Below the pieces are notes generated by a model. It saw nothing but the letters and a program-made list of their open reading frames with translations. It made no database searches and was not told the origin of the DNA. From Macrobrachium rosenbergii (taxonomy: Eukaryota > Arthropoda > Malacostraca > Decapoda > Palaemonidae), in NCBI RefSeq assembly GCF_040412425.1, contig NC_089766.1:19803727-19867726 (forward strand): 64,000 nucleotides of DNA, read 5' to 3'. Both the position numbers and the translations under genes were made by a program. Of this stretch, positions 13,788 through 25,625 are shown piece by piece; position 1 is the first letter of the stretch, and each line of letters opens with the position of its first letter.

Positions 13788-13790
<3 letters not shown>
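12269..13790. other. Anonymous DNA
   Basis: 12269-12560 is A-rich on the plus strand. A stretch near 13000-13140 is less AT-rich but has no open frame that I recognise. A GACA/GACAGA-rich piece lies at about 13375-13435. Confidence 0.6.

Positions 13791-13866
<76 letters not shown>
13791..13866. repeat. (GA)n microsatellite
   Basis: This is a pure GA array of about 76 bases. Confidence 0.98.
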
Positions 13867-13869
<3 letters not shown>

Positions 13870-14701
13870 AACTATCGAGTTAACATGAAGTGGTTTCCCT
13901 GAACAACAAAGACTGTTTTTCTTTGCATCACCGAACAAACAATGACCGATTTGGTGAAGTGTTTTTGTGTTTACTTTCATTAAGGGGAAGTACAATATGT
14001 AACCCTGCCTAAGGCAAACACCTACTTCAACAATATTTCTTGCTCTTCCAGCAGACAGACCTGTTTCCTTCCCAAAATCTTATGAGGGGTCCTCAAATGA
14101 CACCCAGGATCCTGAGTCTTTTTTTTTTCTGTTTTAAGAACTTTCTAAATACGGGGGCTTTGCAACGCGGTAAATAACATCCTGAAAAGATATACTTTGC
14201 GTTACCCGGGAGAATGTTCCTCGTGTACAATAAGGCAGGAAAAAGTATGACTCCAAGAAGAAAAAGGTACCACAAATCACAATCAACATAAACACAACTT
14301 GATACTCCCAGCCGTCCCCCGACCTTTCGAAAAGGGAACAATAACGAGAACCACCAGAAATCAATCGATCAACAGTGTCATTCCAGAGCGTGTTCGCGTC
14401 ACTGGGTGAGGATGCCAGTAGGCACTTTGTGGTCTTATTCTGAAGGATTCTGAGAGCTCCTATACAGGATGATTCCTCATGACACGATCTGTTTCAATAG
14501 AAAGCTAAAGACTTTCACGGCGCTCTATTTCTGCACAGTGGCTTTTTAATATTAAGTTAAACCCAAGGGCATGACTGAATGCTTACAAGAGTTATCCGAG
14601 GGAAGTGATCTCACCTAAGCTAATGTTTGGCCTTCGGCAATTTGCAGACAGACACTGATCATTCCAGGTGAACGAGAAGCTTTGGGATTAATTTGCGTTG
14701 T

Positions 14702-14703
<2 letters not shown>
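13867..14703. other. Anonymous DNA
   Basis: Overlapping minus-strand frames of 76 and 82 codons at 14093-14364 read hydrophobic and aromatic but match nothing I know. No repeat partner was noticed. Confidence 0.55.

Positions 14704-14759
<56 letters not shown>
14704..14759. repeat. (CT)n microsatellite
   Basis: This is a pure CT array of about 56 bases. Confidence 0.98.
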
Positions 14760-14762
<3 letters not shown>

Positions 14763-17202
14763 AAATTCAACAGGGAATCATCGGAGAAAACTCAATCCGG
14801 CAGCCCAGTTGTGATGGCTTTCTAGGGTAAGATTAATCAGTAGGTGTCGAGATGTTAGCTTGTGTCTGTGGATGCTTCTCTTGTCTAAATACTTTTATTT
14901 TCCTGGCTGTCAGTGTCATTCTTTAGTATCATAAGAAAGATTATAGTCACTGCTCTTCTTTTTTGCTTTCAGGAAATGTTTGTTCAGCTAAATCCATTAC
15001 GGAGAAACCGCTAATTTACTAACTTTATTTTTTTCTTTCGTATTTTTTCATGTACAATGTAGACTTATGAAAAGAGAAGTCAACAGTCAGGAAAATACCT
15101 GTAAACGAACTTACATGGAACCAAAATCTTTGAAGAAAATGTAGGATGAAAATAAAATTAAGATTATGAAAAAGAAATATTGACAAAAATAAGATACGGA
15201 AATTAAAGAAACATCTCAGATTCAAAGAAATTTCTCTTTAGGTGAGAATCTGTTGCAGTTTCTTCAAATTCGATGACAAAACAAAAATTAAACCCAGGGA
15301 TTCTCAGTAGTCACATTGTTATCCTATCAGGATTAATGACACCAATTGTTTATGCGGTGTCCTTTATGAAGTTCCCTCAGATCATTTTATACCCCATCTA
15401 TTTTTTATGCCATATATCTTAGTTTCTTCCTAACTGCGTCGTCAAATATTTTTGGGTTTTTGACAACTTACTGAGTTTTGTATTGCAAAAGGTCCATTTT
15501 CTAATGTCTTTGCTGCACCTAGGCTCTACTAATCTATAGCTGTTATTACTCCTTTGTGTGTTTCTGCTTCCTGTGAGATATTTTTCTAAGAAGCCTCTTG
15601 CATATTCTAGTGCTTTATTCTTAATCACGATGTATTTCCAAAGCACATTATATCTTGTATACTCAGTTCCTGCTTTTGTCGGTAGCCAAAGAAGCTCAAC
15701 TATAAGATGGATGTGGCCCTTGTCATGGTTAATTTGAACGCCTTCCTCATTAGACTCTCAATTTTCAGACAGTTTAAAATAAGAGAAGTGTTAAAGACTA
15801 CAAGGAAAACAGACATTTGACACGTAATGGTACAGAACTACAAACAATATAAAACAATCTTTGATAACTGAAGAAAAAGCAACTTACAAAAATAACTAAT
15901 GTCACTTTTCCTTCCGAAGGCAGCTGCAGCAAACGAGGCAATTCTGTTGCTTCAGAGACTCAATATCATCGAAATGGCCTGACCAGAGGAAAGAACGAAA
16001 TGCAGTTTTTATTTGTGACCGAGTAAAAAGTGAAAGTAATGGCAAGCATTCTGCTCCAACATTGCTTTATACAGAGATTTAATTCCTAATTAACCAACCG
16101 CCTGCAGTCATTCAAACATACGAAAAACTTGCAAGCGAAATGGGGTTGAAGAAAGAGACACTGTCAGTTTGCTTGAATATGCAAATTTGGGTAAATATAC
16201 ATGACATTTATAGCTTAAATTTCCCTCTTTCCTGAAGTAGGAGAGTGGCTGGTAATTTCTATCTAATGGGGAGCCTTTTCAGAACAGAAAGAAGGGGCTC
16301 TTCAACACCTGGAAGGTCCTACCGGCTCAGACACCGCGTCCCAATTAATGAAGCTATTAGGTCAACCAGTATATCATAATAAGTCATTTTTTCCTTAATA
16401 GGTATGGGTGATAATCTGTTGTAGAGTTTTAGAACAGAGCTGCATGTCAAGTTTAGAAAAGGAAGGGATTAAACAATGGTCCAAACCGAAACTTTTCAAC
16501 CATAAGCGGTCGTTTAGAAAGGCTGACGACAAAATGACCGTTACAGACAGTAGGTGGTTTGTAAAATGAACCAAGTCTATATCATTTTTGTGCAAGAGAT
16601 ATACAGACTTGATTTTCATACATATCTACATAGTTATGTACTACTACTGTATATAATACAGAGCAAGATTAATGAGGTTATTTTTAAGATGATCTGTGTC
16701 CTTTCGTCTCTGGCCAAGTTCGTGACGGATCAAGAAATTTTGCCAGTCTTTGCTGAACCTTTTCCTCTGAAGTGACTTCTTGTGCAATCTGAATCTGACG
16801 AATTTCCTGGTGACACCATACACCATACATCTCCCTAGAAAAACTACGTCCAGATTATATACATATATATTTAATACTACTTTTGAAGCAAGTGAGCATA
16901 GGATGAATATTCCATGGGTTCGAGTTTAACTAAACTATTAAGGGATACTATTTTATAATGTCAATAAAGGTAATTATGGTATATAATAACAGTAAACAAT
17001 TACGAAATACGGAAAATTACTCGTGCATTAAATCACTTAGTTCAAGCAGAAACAGAGATAGAAATAAAACTTTGAGACCAAACTTCAAAACTAATGATAA
17101 TTCACAACTTTGTTTCCTCAAAAGTTCAGAACCTAAAAAGCTCCTTCGATGGAGGTTTAGTTGCAGTGTTCCTTAAAGGACACTATCACCGACGCGAACT
17201 TG

Positions 17203-17203
<1 letters not shown>
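14760..17203. other. Anonymous DNA
   Basis: This is the longest stretch without a repeat that I can name. Open frames are 60-75 codons (15419-15646 minus, 16395-16619 minus, 16554-16775 plus) and overlap one another. None carries a recognisable domain, so I do not call a gene. Confidence 0.55.

Positions 17204-17259
<56 letters not shown>
17204..17259. repeat. (CT)n microsatellite
   Basis: This is a pure CT array of about 55 bases. Confidence 0.98.
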
Positions 17260-17261
<2 letters not shown>

Positions 17262-17906
17262 AGACTTTTGAAGTGATGGCTCTGCTGATAAGTTTCATCG
17301 TTGAAAAAGTTGAGAAGACAAAAAGTGTGCGAAGTAACTTGTTTTCCATTTTTCCTTTGATTATATCTTGAGATTGTTTACCTTTCCTTGAATTAAATCC
17401 TCTGGAGATTTTTCCCTTTTCTGACTCAAGCATGAGTGGCAGGGAAAGAAAGAAGGTCCATTGTATTGTGAGACTGAAGGACATTTAGGAAGCCTTGATA
17501 GTTCACCATTGGCTTCATAGCAGAATTATATTGACGATATAGTATCCGAACGTTTTCGCGTGTATTCGCGGTCTTTTTGGCGTCTACGAAGAAAGAGAAT
17601 GTTACTTCCAGACAAATCGTTTCTGTTCTTTAAAAAAAAAATATTTTGGAGTCTTAGAATGTTTCTGATGACTGTTTACTCTCAAGATCTACAACAAGAA
17701 AGGACGAAGGAGCCCTTTTGGGATGGTGAAGCTACATGTCTGTTAGTTTGCTCCCAAGAGAATGAGGTAAAAGAAAGGGAAAACATCAAAATAACGACTG
17801 ACTCATCTTTCTTTGCTTCTGCTTTCTCTCCGGTCAACGCTCACCCCAGAACCTGTCTCGTCTAGGGTTAGGTTAAAGTTTGTCCTTGATGATTACTACA
17901 ATAATT

Positions 17907-17907
<1 letters not shown>
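17260..17907. other. Anonymous DNA
   Basis: A plus-strand frame of 101 codons (17560-17865) has ordinary composition but no known motif, and no splice or promoter evidence supports it. Confidence 0.5.

Positions 17908-17976
<69 letters not shown>
17908..17976. repeat. (CT)n microsatellite
   Basis: A pure CT array is followed by a short GT/TGTC-rich tail to about 18015. Confidence 0.98.
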
Positions 17977-17979
<3 letters not shown>

Positions 17980-18086
17980 CTGGATGTCTGTATGTGCGTG
18001 TGTGTCTGTCTGTCTGAATGTCACTGGCCTAGTAACAGAGGAAAGGACAAAGATATCTGAAAGGAAATAAATATGAAACTCATAAT

Positions 18087-19150
18087 AATTCAAATAAAAA
18101 CAAAATCCACGAAGGAATGAGGAACAATGGAGTGCTGCAAGGCATTTCGACTTATCGTTCTTTACTTAGTAGACTGAAGAAATATAAAAATAAGTTTACA
18201 AAGAAAGCTCATATAAATGAGAGATGAGGGTTACAAAGGAAAGAATATGTACCTGAAATGCAGCACAACTGAAGAATTAGTAGAACTGCCAAAATAGGGT
18301 AAAAATTTAAGAGGTTTTACAAAGGATTAGGATCAACCGTTCAGAAGCAGTGACAGGAAAATTAAAGGATTATACAAGGAGGTGACTTACCACCAAAAAG
18401 TTGTATAAAATTACAACTCAATAATTCTCATTTTTTTTGGTAAAACAATAACAATTTTTGCAAGATGAACATTTTTACAAATAAAAAAAATATATTAAAC
18501 ATGTGGATATATTGAAACATATATAAGATAACTAATTTGTAATTAAGTCAGTAATTTTATCTTTTAGGTTGTTCTTGAACATTTTTCTAATACAGGGGTC
18601 CAAATAATACATGCCAGGGCTAAGGTTACAATTACAGCTGGAAGTAAGCTGTATAATAGCTGATTCTAAACGAATTCTAGAAGAGAAATCTTTCACTCTG
18701 GCAATCACCAAACTTTCAGTCCAATTTATTCTGTGAGAGTTTTCACTTAAATGAATGAATAGAGCATTGGATGTCTGCCCAGTTTTCATAGAATATGTTG
18801 TTTAATATGTACATCTAAATCCTTGCTAGAAGATTGGCCAATATAAAAACAGGGGCAGTCCAAACATGGAGTTTTATATATTATGTTGTTATTTTCTTTA
18901 GGGATATTTTTCTTATTAACATTCCTTTTAGTGTGGTATTATAGGAAAAAACGAGGTTGACATTAAAAGATTTTAACAATGATTTTATGTTTTCAAAACC
19001 ACTAAAATAAGGCAAGCTAAGAATGTTCTTAGGGGTTTCTTTCGCCATGTTACTTTCACTATAAAACTTTTGTGGGCTTTATCATAACAAGTACAGTATC
19101 TATTATATGTGAAGGATAACGTAAATCTGTCCATATTTTTCTTATTCATT
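18087..19150 (-). mobile_element. Penelope-like element, inverted 5'-truncated copy
   Basis: On the minus strand this segment aligns with about 20160-21205 on the plus strand, seemingly at high identity throughout. Matching landmarks include TTATCCTTCACATATA, AAAGAAACCCCTAA, GTCAACCTCGTTTTTTCCT and ACTCCATTG near the outer end. It encodes the late linker and GIY-YIG end of a Penelope-like protein: minus-strand FYIGQSSSKDL near 18840, then a 258-base open frame at 18532-18789 with IHLSENSHRINW and YYLDPCIRKMF. Short indels break the frame upstream. It is joined head to head to the plus-strand copy near 19150, where the element structure changes direction. Confidence 0.8.
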
Positions 19151-19154
19151 TACA

Positions 19155-21205
19155 TAAAGCTGACTACATATTACGTATGCAAGCCCTACTGGATGATGAT
19201 ACGACTTACAAAGACAACAAAAAATCCCCTTGATCAAGTCATAAAAAATTTCAATAGCACAGTGAAAAAAAAATCATTAAAAAAAAAAAAAAAAAAAAAA
19301 AACTAATAGGTTAGTTATCAGTAAAATTTCCCTCGTTACCTTACTTGTACGGATTAGTAAAAACGCACAAAGAAAATAACCCTATGCAGACTATTATCAG
19401 TACTGTTGGATCAGTATCATATAAACTTTCGAAAGATATTACCAAGCTCTTGTCCCCGTTACTAGAACTATCTCCGATACTCATATATAAAATTCACTAG
19501 ATTTAGTTGGTAAATCAAACAAAATAATTTTTTGGTCCATTGATAGATTCTTTAGTTTTGATGTTTGTTCTCTTTTTTTATTAAAGTCCCTATAGATTCT
19601 ATTTTAGAGTATCTTAGCAATGAACTAATCCATCATGAATTACATCTACCTGTAAGTCATATTTCACTAACTAGGTTGTGCATTTGTGATTGTAAGTTTA
19701 TATTTAATGGTGGATTTTACCAACAAATATTTGGTATGCCAATGGGCAACCCTTTATCCCCACTCCTGTCAAACCTGTATGTGGGACTCTTTGAACAACG
19801 ATATTTACCTAATATCATTAATACTCCTTTAAAGAGGTATAGATACGTTCTCGATATTTCAGTAGTTTTGCCTGCTAGTATTGATGTAAATTATTTACTC
19901 TCTAATTTGAATAACGAGGTACCATCATTTTAAGTTTACTTTAGAATTACAAAAAAGACAATTGCCTCCCTTTCTTATATGTTTTAATACATAGAGAATC
20001 ATTTCAATGCAGATTCAGTATTTATAGGAAACCAACCAACAACTTAATTTACTCCCATTTTTACTTAGGCCATCACCTTAATATCAAAATATCCATTTTT
20101 TCTTCTATGTTTTTACGAGCTTTGCGCATTGTCAGTCCCCGGTATTTGGATCAAGAAATCGTATACATTAGAAAATTAGGGAGAGATATATGTTATCCTT
20201 CACATATACTAGATTTTTGTAATAATAAAGCCCACAAAAAATTTTATGGTGGAAGTAACATGGAGAAAGAAACCCCTAAAAACATTTTTAGTTTGCCTTA
20301 TTTTAGTGGCTTTGAAAACATAAAATCATTGTTAAAATTTTTTAATGTCAACCTCGTTTTTTCCTGTATAAACACACTAAAAGGAATATTAATAAAAAAA
20401 TAACCCTAAAGAAAACAACAACATAATATATAAAATTCCATGTTTGGACTACCCTTCTTTTTATATTGGCCAATCTAGCAAGGATTTAGATGTACATATT
20501 AAACAACGTAAGTATTCTGTGAAAACTGGGCAAATACCCAGTGCTATATTCATTCATTTAAGTGAAAACTCCACAGGATAAATTGGACTGAAAGTTTAGT
20601 GATTGCCAGATCGAAAGATTTCTCTCAAGAAATCTGCTGTAATTTTAACCTTATCCCTGGTAATTTTACGTAGCCCTTGCATGTATTATTTGGACCCCTG
20701 TATTAGAAAAATATTCAAGAACAACGTAAAGGATAAAATTACTGAGTTAATTACAAATTAGTTACCTTATATATATTTTCTATGTATTCGTATGTTTAAT
20801 TAAATTTTTTATTAGTAAAATGTTCATCTTGCAAAAACTTTTATTGTTTTACAAAAAAAAAATTGAGAATTATTGAGTTGTACTTTTATAAGACTTTTTT
20901 GGTCAGTCACCTACTTGTATAATCCTTTAGTTGTCCTGTCCCTGCTTCTGAATTGTTGATCCTAATCCTTTGTAAAACCTCTTAAATATTTAACCCTGTT
21001 TTGGTAGTTCTACTAATTCTCCAGTTATGTTGGATTCCAGGTACACATTTTTTTCCACTTTGAATCCCCATCTGTCATTTATATGAGCTTTCTTTGTAAA
21101 CTTATTTTTATATTTCTTCATTCTGTTGAGTAAAGGACGATATGTCGAAAGGACCTGCAGCACTCCATTGCTTCTCTTTCCTTCGTGGATATTGTCTTTA
21201 TTTAT
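19155..21205 (+). mobile_element. Penelope-like element, main copy
   Basis: The order on the plus strand is an N-terminal fragment, reverse transcriptase, linker, GIY-YIG nuclease, stop near 20760 and about 440 bases of 3' untranslated sequence. It has no long 5' region and is preceded by an inverted partial copy of its own 3' half (18087-19150). This back-to-back arrangement is a known habit of Penelope-like elements. An A24 run at 19279-19302 interrupts the N-terminal part. The outer 3' boundary is placed where likeness to the inverted arm stops (about 21200). Confidence 0.8.
19170..20763 (+). pseudogene. Penelope-like reverse transcriptase / GIY-YIG protein, decayed
   Basis: Segments lie in changing frames. 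19172-19280 reads LLDDDTTYKD and NPLDQVIKNFN. 19335-19500 carries the family's PYLYGLVKTHKE and ISTVGSVSYKLSKDI, followed by LLSPLLELS. 19550-19620 holds motif A (FDVCSLF, aspartate kept) with a frame slip at the T run near 19575. The frame 19565-19933 has motif B as FGMPMGNPLSPLLSNLYV and motif C as RYVLDISV, where the usual YVDD has lost one aspartate. 20107-20403 is the linker. About 20430-20580 is the GIY-YIG core (FYIGQSSKDL, IHLSENS). Several frameshifts, in-frame stops and the altered catalytic box make it inactive. The enzyme copied element RNA into nicked target DNA. Confidence 0.85.
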
Positions 21206-21633
21206 ATATTCATCACGTTCCACATTTTCGCCATTCAGTTATTCATAAACATTCCTTTGGTGAACAAATACTAACATCGGACACTGACATTCCAATTATT
21301 GCACCTAAATCTATTGAAACTTGATAATAAATACCTTGATAATAAATGTACTGGAGACCAGACGAGCCTGCAATGTCCCCACGTATGTTATACTTTGGAA
21401 AGGCCATGTCCATATTCCTTCTATCTTAAAGGAAATTCCTATAGCTATTTCCGGTTTCCTGGAATCCCTATTCTATTGGGATTTTTCTATGCGCGCTCAG
21501 AAAGGGAAAAGATTTTCCAGGAATAGATACTGAACTTCCTTCGCAAACTTATTAATTCGAAAAGAATTTTCTTATATTGGTTAAACGATTCTCTTAATAT
21601 CAGAAGAGAAATAATATTGGGATATGTAATTTA

Positions 21634-21635
<2 letters not shown>
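21206..21635. other. Anonymous DNA
   Basis: Two overlapping plus-strand frames of 70-75 codons (21299-21533) differ only by frame and have no domain I recognise. Confidence 0.5.

Positions 21636-21720
<85 letters not shown>
21636..21720. repeat. (GA)n running into (GACA)n
   Basis: About 73 bases of GA end in three GACA units. Confidence 0.98.
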
Positions 21721-21849
21721 GAATGTAAATGAATGGAAACAATATGTTAATTTTCTTTATTCAAATTAAATAGAGACTAGGTAATGAGTTTCTTGGTGGA
21801 CATTTTAGAAATAAGACGCCTGCCTCTCCAATTTACCCACGAAGTCCCA

Positions 21850-21853
<4 letters not shown>

Positions 21854-21921
<68 letters not shown>
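21854..21921. repeat. (GA)n microsatellite
   Basis: A pure GA array lies about 130 bases after the previous one. Confidence 0.98.
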
Positions 21922-21924
<3 letters not shown>

Positions 21925-23046
21925 GGTTTAAAGTTAATATAGCATGAAATTCCTGCCTCTACATACTGTAGAATTCATTCCTTACGACTCCTTTTGAGGT
22001 GTACTTGTGACATGAACAATACGGCTTTGAAGTGGGAGAAAAAATAAAAAAGTTTTTCCTGCCTGTAAACATAGTATTTCCTAAGCAATAAATAAACATT
22101 TAATTAAGAACTAAGTTGCACACGAATTATGCACATACAGTACAAAGAACACCGAACACTTCATTTGAACCAAAAAATTCCCTTCATTACGTATCAAACA
22201 ATTCATCCAATCCAGATTAGACTTTGTTTTAGGACTAAGCTTTTCCAGGTATGTTTGAATTTGACAGACATAATCCCACCATAGAAAGGTTTCATAATAT
22301 GACTGTTGCATACCAGCACGATTTGGATATACAGTTTCCTTTATGTTAATTTAATATCCAGAATGTACGTTTCATGCCTGTGCAGCGGAGGAAGAAAATG
22401 ATTGAAACAGCAAATAAAGAATCAGTTGGGATTTCTTCTAGAGCTGCTAATTTCAGTATTAGTTTTCTGCACTAATAACGATAGTACTTTCTTTTCCTGA
22501 CATGCTTTCATTGGACCAGAAGTTAATGTAATTACACTTCTACAGTATGTCTAATTAAACTGTAGGTCGCCAGTAATTTGAGAAGAAACAAATTTTGGTC
22601 ACCTAAATTCACTGGATTCATCCGCAACCATGCAGAATCGTCAACTGAATGACGATTTATATCGAAGGCGCTAAGCTGATGCTTCTACTATTAGTATCAC
22701 AACTGCTTTTGCTTTCTACTGTGCTTGATGCTGCAGTTGAAAATGGTTCACTTTCAGATCTTGCTGTCATGTCATCATTAGATGAGGATAAAACATGATC
22801 TACAGCAACAAAAAGCACTCGACAGAACTGAAAGACGATAAGATAACAGAAAATGAACGCCACACAAGGAAAATTACACAGAAGTGGTACTGAAAGTGCT
22901 TGAAGAATAATTCCAACTAATATTGAAAATTTGCTCAGAAATGAGATAGAAAAGAGCCGGAAATACATATGGAAGGGGAAAAGAGTCACACCCTCTTGAA
23001 ATATCTCGTTTGGAACTAATAGATTTTATATGAATGGAATTATGAT

Positions 23047-23048
<2 letters not shown>
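21922..23048. other. Anonymous DNA with one hydrophobic open frame
   Basis: The minus-strand frame 22657-22989 (110 codons) has two or three hydrophobic stretches in residues 1-65, then a Ser/Glu-rich tail containing SSSNDDMTARSESEP. The composition resembles the end of a membrane protein, but I cannot name a family and see no neighbouring exon. It is reported as a possibility only. Confidence 0.25.

Positions 23049-23107
<59 letters not shown>
23049..23107. repeat. (CT)n microsatellite
   Basis: This is a pure CT array of about 59 bases. Confidence 0.98.
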
Positions 23108-23109
<2 letters not shown>

Positions 23110-23672
23110 AAAAGACATTGGGTTAAGGAGGAAAGATGATATGCCGAAGAGGCAATTTTTAGAAATATTTTTTTTTTTTCCTGAAGATAGATTGGGTCAT
23201 AATGCAATAGTCAGCCGCACAAGTTTCCTCCAAACCTGCCCTTCACCCACCCCCCCACCCCCCACCCCCCAGCCATTTCCCCCACGAGTAGAGTCTCTCC
23301 TCACCACAGTGGTTCCTCCCAGGGTGTTCCCTCATTTGAAGAAGCAGCTGCCAGAGGAGGAAGGGTGATCGTGTCACTTGGGCTCCTTTCGAATTAGGAA
23401 AGCGTTTCGGGAGCATAATGGAAATAGGCTCTGGATACAATAATGAATGTCGCATATGATCTATCCATCTGTTTTTACTACTCTACGCATCAGTATAAAT
23501 GTGCATAAATCAATATCCATACAGATACAGCATAGGTTAGGTTCTGCTGAGAACTGTTATTATACTGTGGATCACACAGCTGATACAAATAAGGTATCAC
23601 CAAATAATAAAATCATCGAAACTTAGAAAGAACATAAGTGTTTATCTATGAAGGTATTTCTCTTCACGAATG

Positions 23673-23673
<1 letters not shown>
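23108..23673. other. Anonymous DNA with a C-run tract
   Basis: Around 23246-23285 there are several C runs of 3-7 separated by single A residues. The minus strand therefore has at least four closely spaced G runs, a classic quadruplex pattern. The rest shows no recognisable gene. Confidence 0.7.

Positions 23674-23755
<82 letters not shown>
23674..23755. repeat. (GA)n microsatellite
   Basis: At about 82 bases this is among the longest pure GA arrays in the window. Confidence 0.98.
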
Positions 23756-23758
<3 letters not shown>

Positions 23759-24412
23759 ACCAAATGCGAAGCTAAAAATCGGATCGGTCTATTTCATCTT
23801 GACAAACAAAAACAGCCATTGCATCTGAAGTTTCCTTAGAGTAAAATTCTTTGCTTTATAAATGCCTGATGCCTATCGATTGACGACTCAAGATTTACTC
23901 TGACCGTAACAGAAATTCCCTGAAACTCGAAACTCACGGCTACGATGTGAAACGACGATGACACTGTCTCGTCTAACTTTTGCATCCATAAAATATGTGC
24001 AAAAGAAAAAGTACCTAAACAAGGAATACAGCCTTGAGGTAAATAGCCTGGAAGTGTTTCACCCCACAGCAAAAGTCAGACATTGCAAGCATCATCTTGA
24101 AAGGTGTTGGCGAAGCAAAGGAAAATGACCGTCACTCAACATGTTCGCGTGAATATCAGTTAAGAAATTTCAAACATTAAATTTCACTCACGTGGATCAC
24201 TTGAATGACTTATCTACAGATGCATTTGTATCTTATTCCACGTAGATATATTTTCCGCAGATTCAAATGAATCATCATGGACGAATTATTCATCATTGGG
24301 GCTCATTTATGCATCCTTCAGAACCCTAAATTTTGAAAATATTCCATTGCGTCCAATGCATGCAAATCAATGGCTGTATCGAGACACTCATCAAGCACAG
24401 GCAGAGATGAAG

Positions 24413-24417
<5 letters not shown>
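23756..24417. other. Anonymous DNA
   Basis: The only longer frame is 78 codons on the minus strand (23836-24072), without a known motif. Confidence 0.55.

Positions 24418-24459
<42 letters not shown>
24418..24459. repeat. (GA)n microsatellite
   Basis: This is a pure GA array of about 42 bases. Confidence 0.97.
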
Positions 24460-24461
<2 letters not shown>

Positions 24462-24734
24462 TTGCCGAAAGGAGCCACAGAAGAGATAACTGAAAACATT
24501 GGTTCCCATCGAATAGTAGGGCGTTTCTTTTATTAGCCCTGAACAGTTATATTATGAAAATACTGAATTTTTGTTACCAGTTATAAATAAAATGTATTTT
24601 TGGAAACAGAGTGAAGAGGAAGACCGATGAATGTGTACAAGATGAACTATAAACCAAGATGCACTCATGAAACTGGAAACATGCGACATTTGTAACAGAA
24701 ATCTCCTTCATTTAGATTCCCGAGCCTTCTTTTT

Positions 24735-25033
24735 GCGAGATTCCAAGATAGGCTGGAATCATAACTAATGGCTTAGGCGAGATTCCAGAATAGACTGTAA
24801 TCATGACCAATGACTTTATAGATTCCAGGATAGACTCCAATCATGGCTAATAACATTTGCGAGATTTCTGGGTAGGCTGGAACCAGGACTAATGACCTTC
24901 ATGGAATGGAAGCATGAGTAAAGACTTTGGCAAGATTCCAAAATAGACTGGAATCATGATCAATGACCTTAGAGAGATTCCAGGGTATACTGAAGTCATG
25001 ACTAATGGCTTTAGCAAGATTTCTGTAATACTT
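24735..25033. repeat. Minisatellite, about 42-bp unit, about 6-7 diverged copies
   Basis: The recurring core GAGATTCCAGNATAG is followed by ACTGGAATCATGACTAATG and a short variable end. Units are 40-43 bases, with one shortened copy near 24895-24930. Divergence among units suggests an old array. It is not in phase with a reading frame. Confidence 0.88.
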
Positions 25034-25546
25034 GAAGTATTCATGTATCAGTCATGGATGATCTAAAACTGTTTATAACTCCTGCTCCACTAGAATTAAC
25101 CAGAAAGAGAAGAGTGATACAAAGTCATTCTATAAAATAAAATAAAAAGTACTGACGCATACCCAGAGCGGAACATAAGGAACTGAACCTACAAACTCAA
25201 GTTTATACAAATGTCAAACACAAGTAACGAGCGTACATGAAATCAGTATTTTGCTCTACAAATATATGTCTGAAAATTTAAGTAGAAATTCACTGGTTTT
25301 AAAATTGATACTCAGCGTTCCCTAACTACCAGTTTAAAGGAATAATTTCTTGCGTTGGAGACAGTTTATTTACGAATAAGATAACTGCGGGTTGCAATGC
25401 TTGGGGCAAATGGTGCAGTTACAAACGCCCTGATAATACACATTCAACTTTTGTTCACTTATACTGTGCTTGTGTGTAAACAATATGTATGTATGTATGT
25501 ATCTATATATAGAGTATATATAGTGTCATAATCATGTACAGCCCTT
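25034..25546. other. Anonymous DNA
   Basis: No open frame of note. A short GTAT run (25484-25500) and a TATATA piece precede the duplication at 25547. Confidence 0.6.
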
Positions 25547-25625
25547 AGTGGACGGATTGAGCTTCAGTGTGAAGTAAAACAGGTTTGGGGAGGTGGACGG
25601 ATTGCGCTTCAGTGTGAAACAGAAT
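25547..25625. repeat. Short tandem duplication, 45-bp period
   Basis: GTGGACGGATTG(A/C)GCTTCAGTGTGAA occurs at about 25547 and again at about 25592. Confidence 0.85.

Noticed and set aside
17560..17865. A 101-codon plus-strand frame as a possible exon
   Set aside because: No recognisable domain, no second exon and no repeat or splice support; length is not unusual for 64 kb read in six frames.
19279..19302. Poly-A run as the tail of a processed pseudogene
   Set aside because: It lies inside the coding part of the Penelope-like element with matching element sequence on both sides, so it is an expansion within the element.
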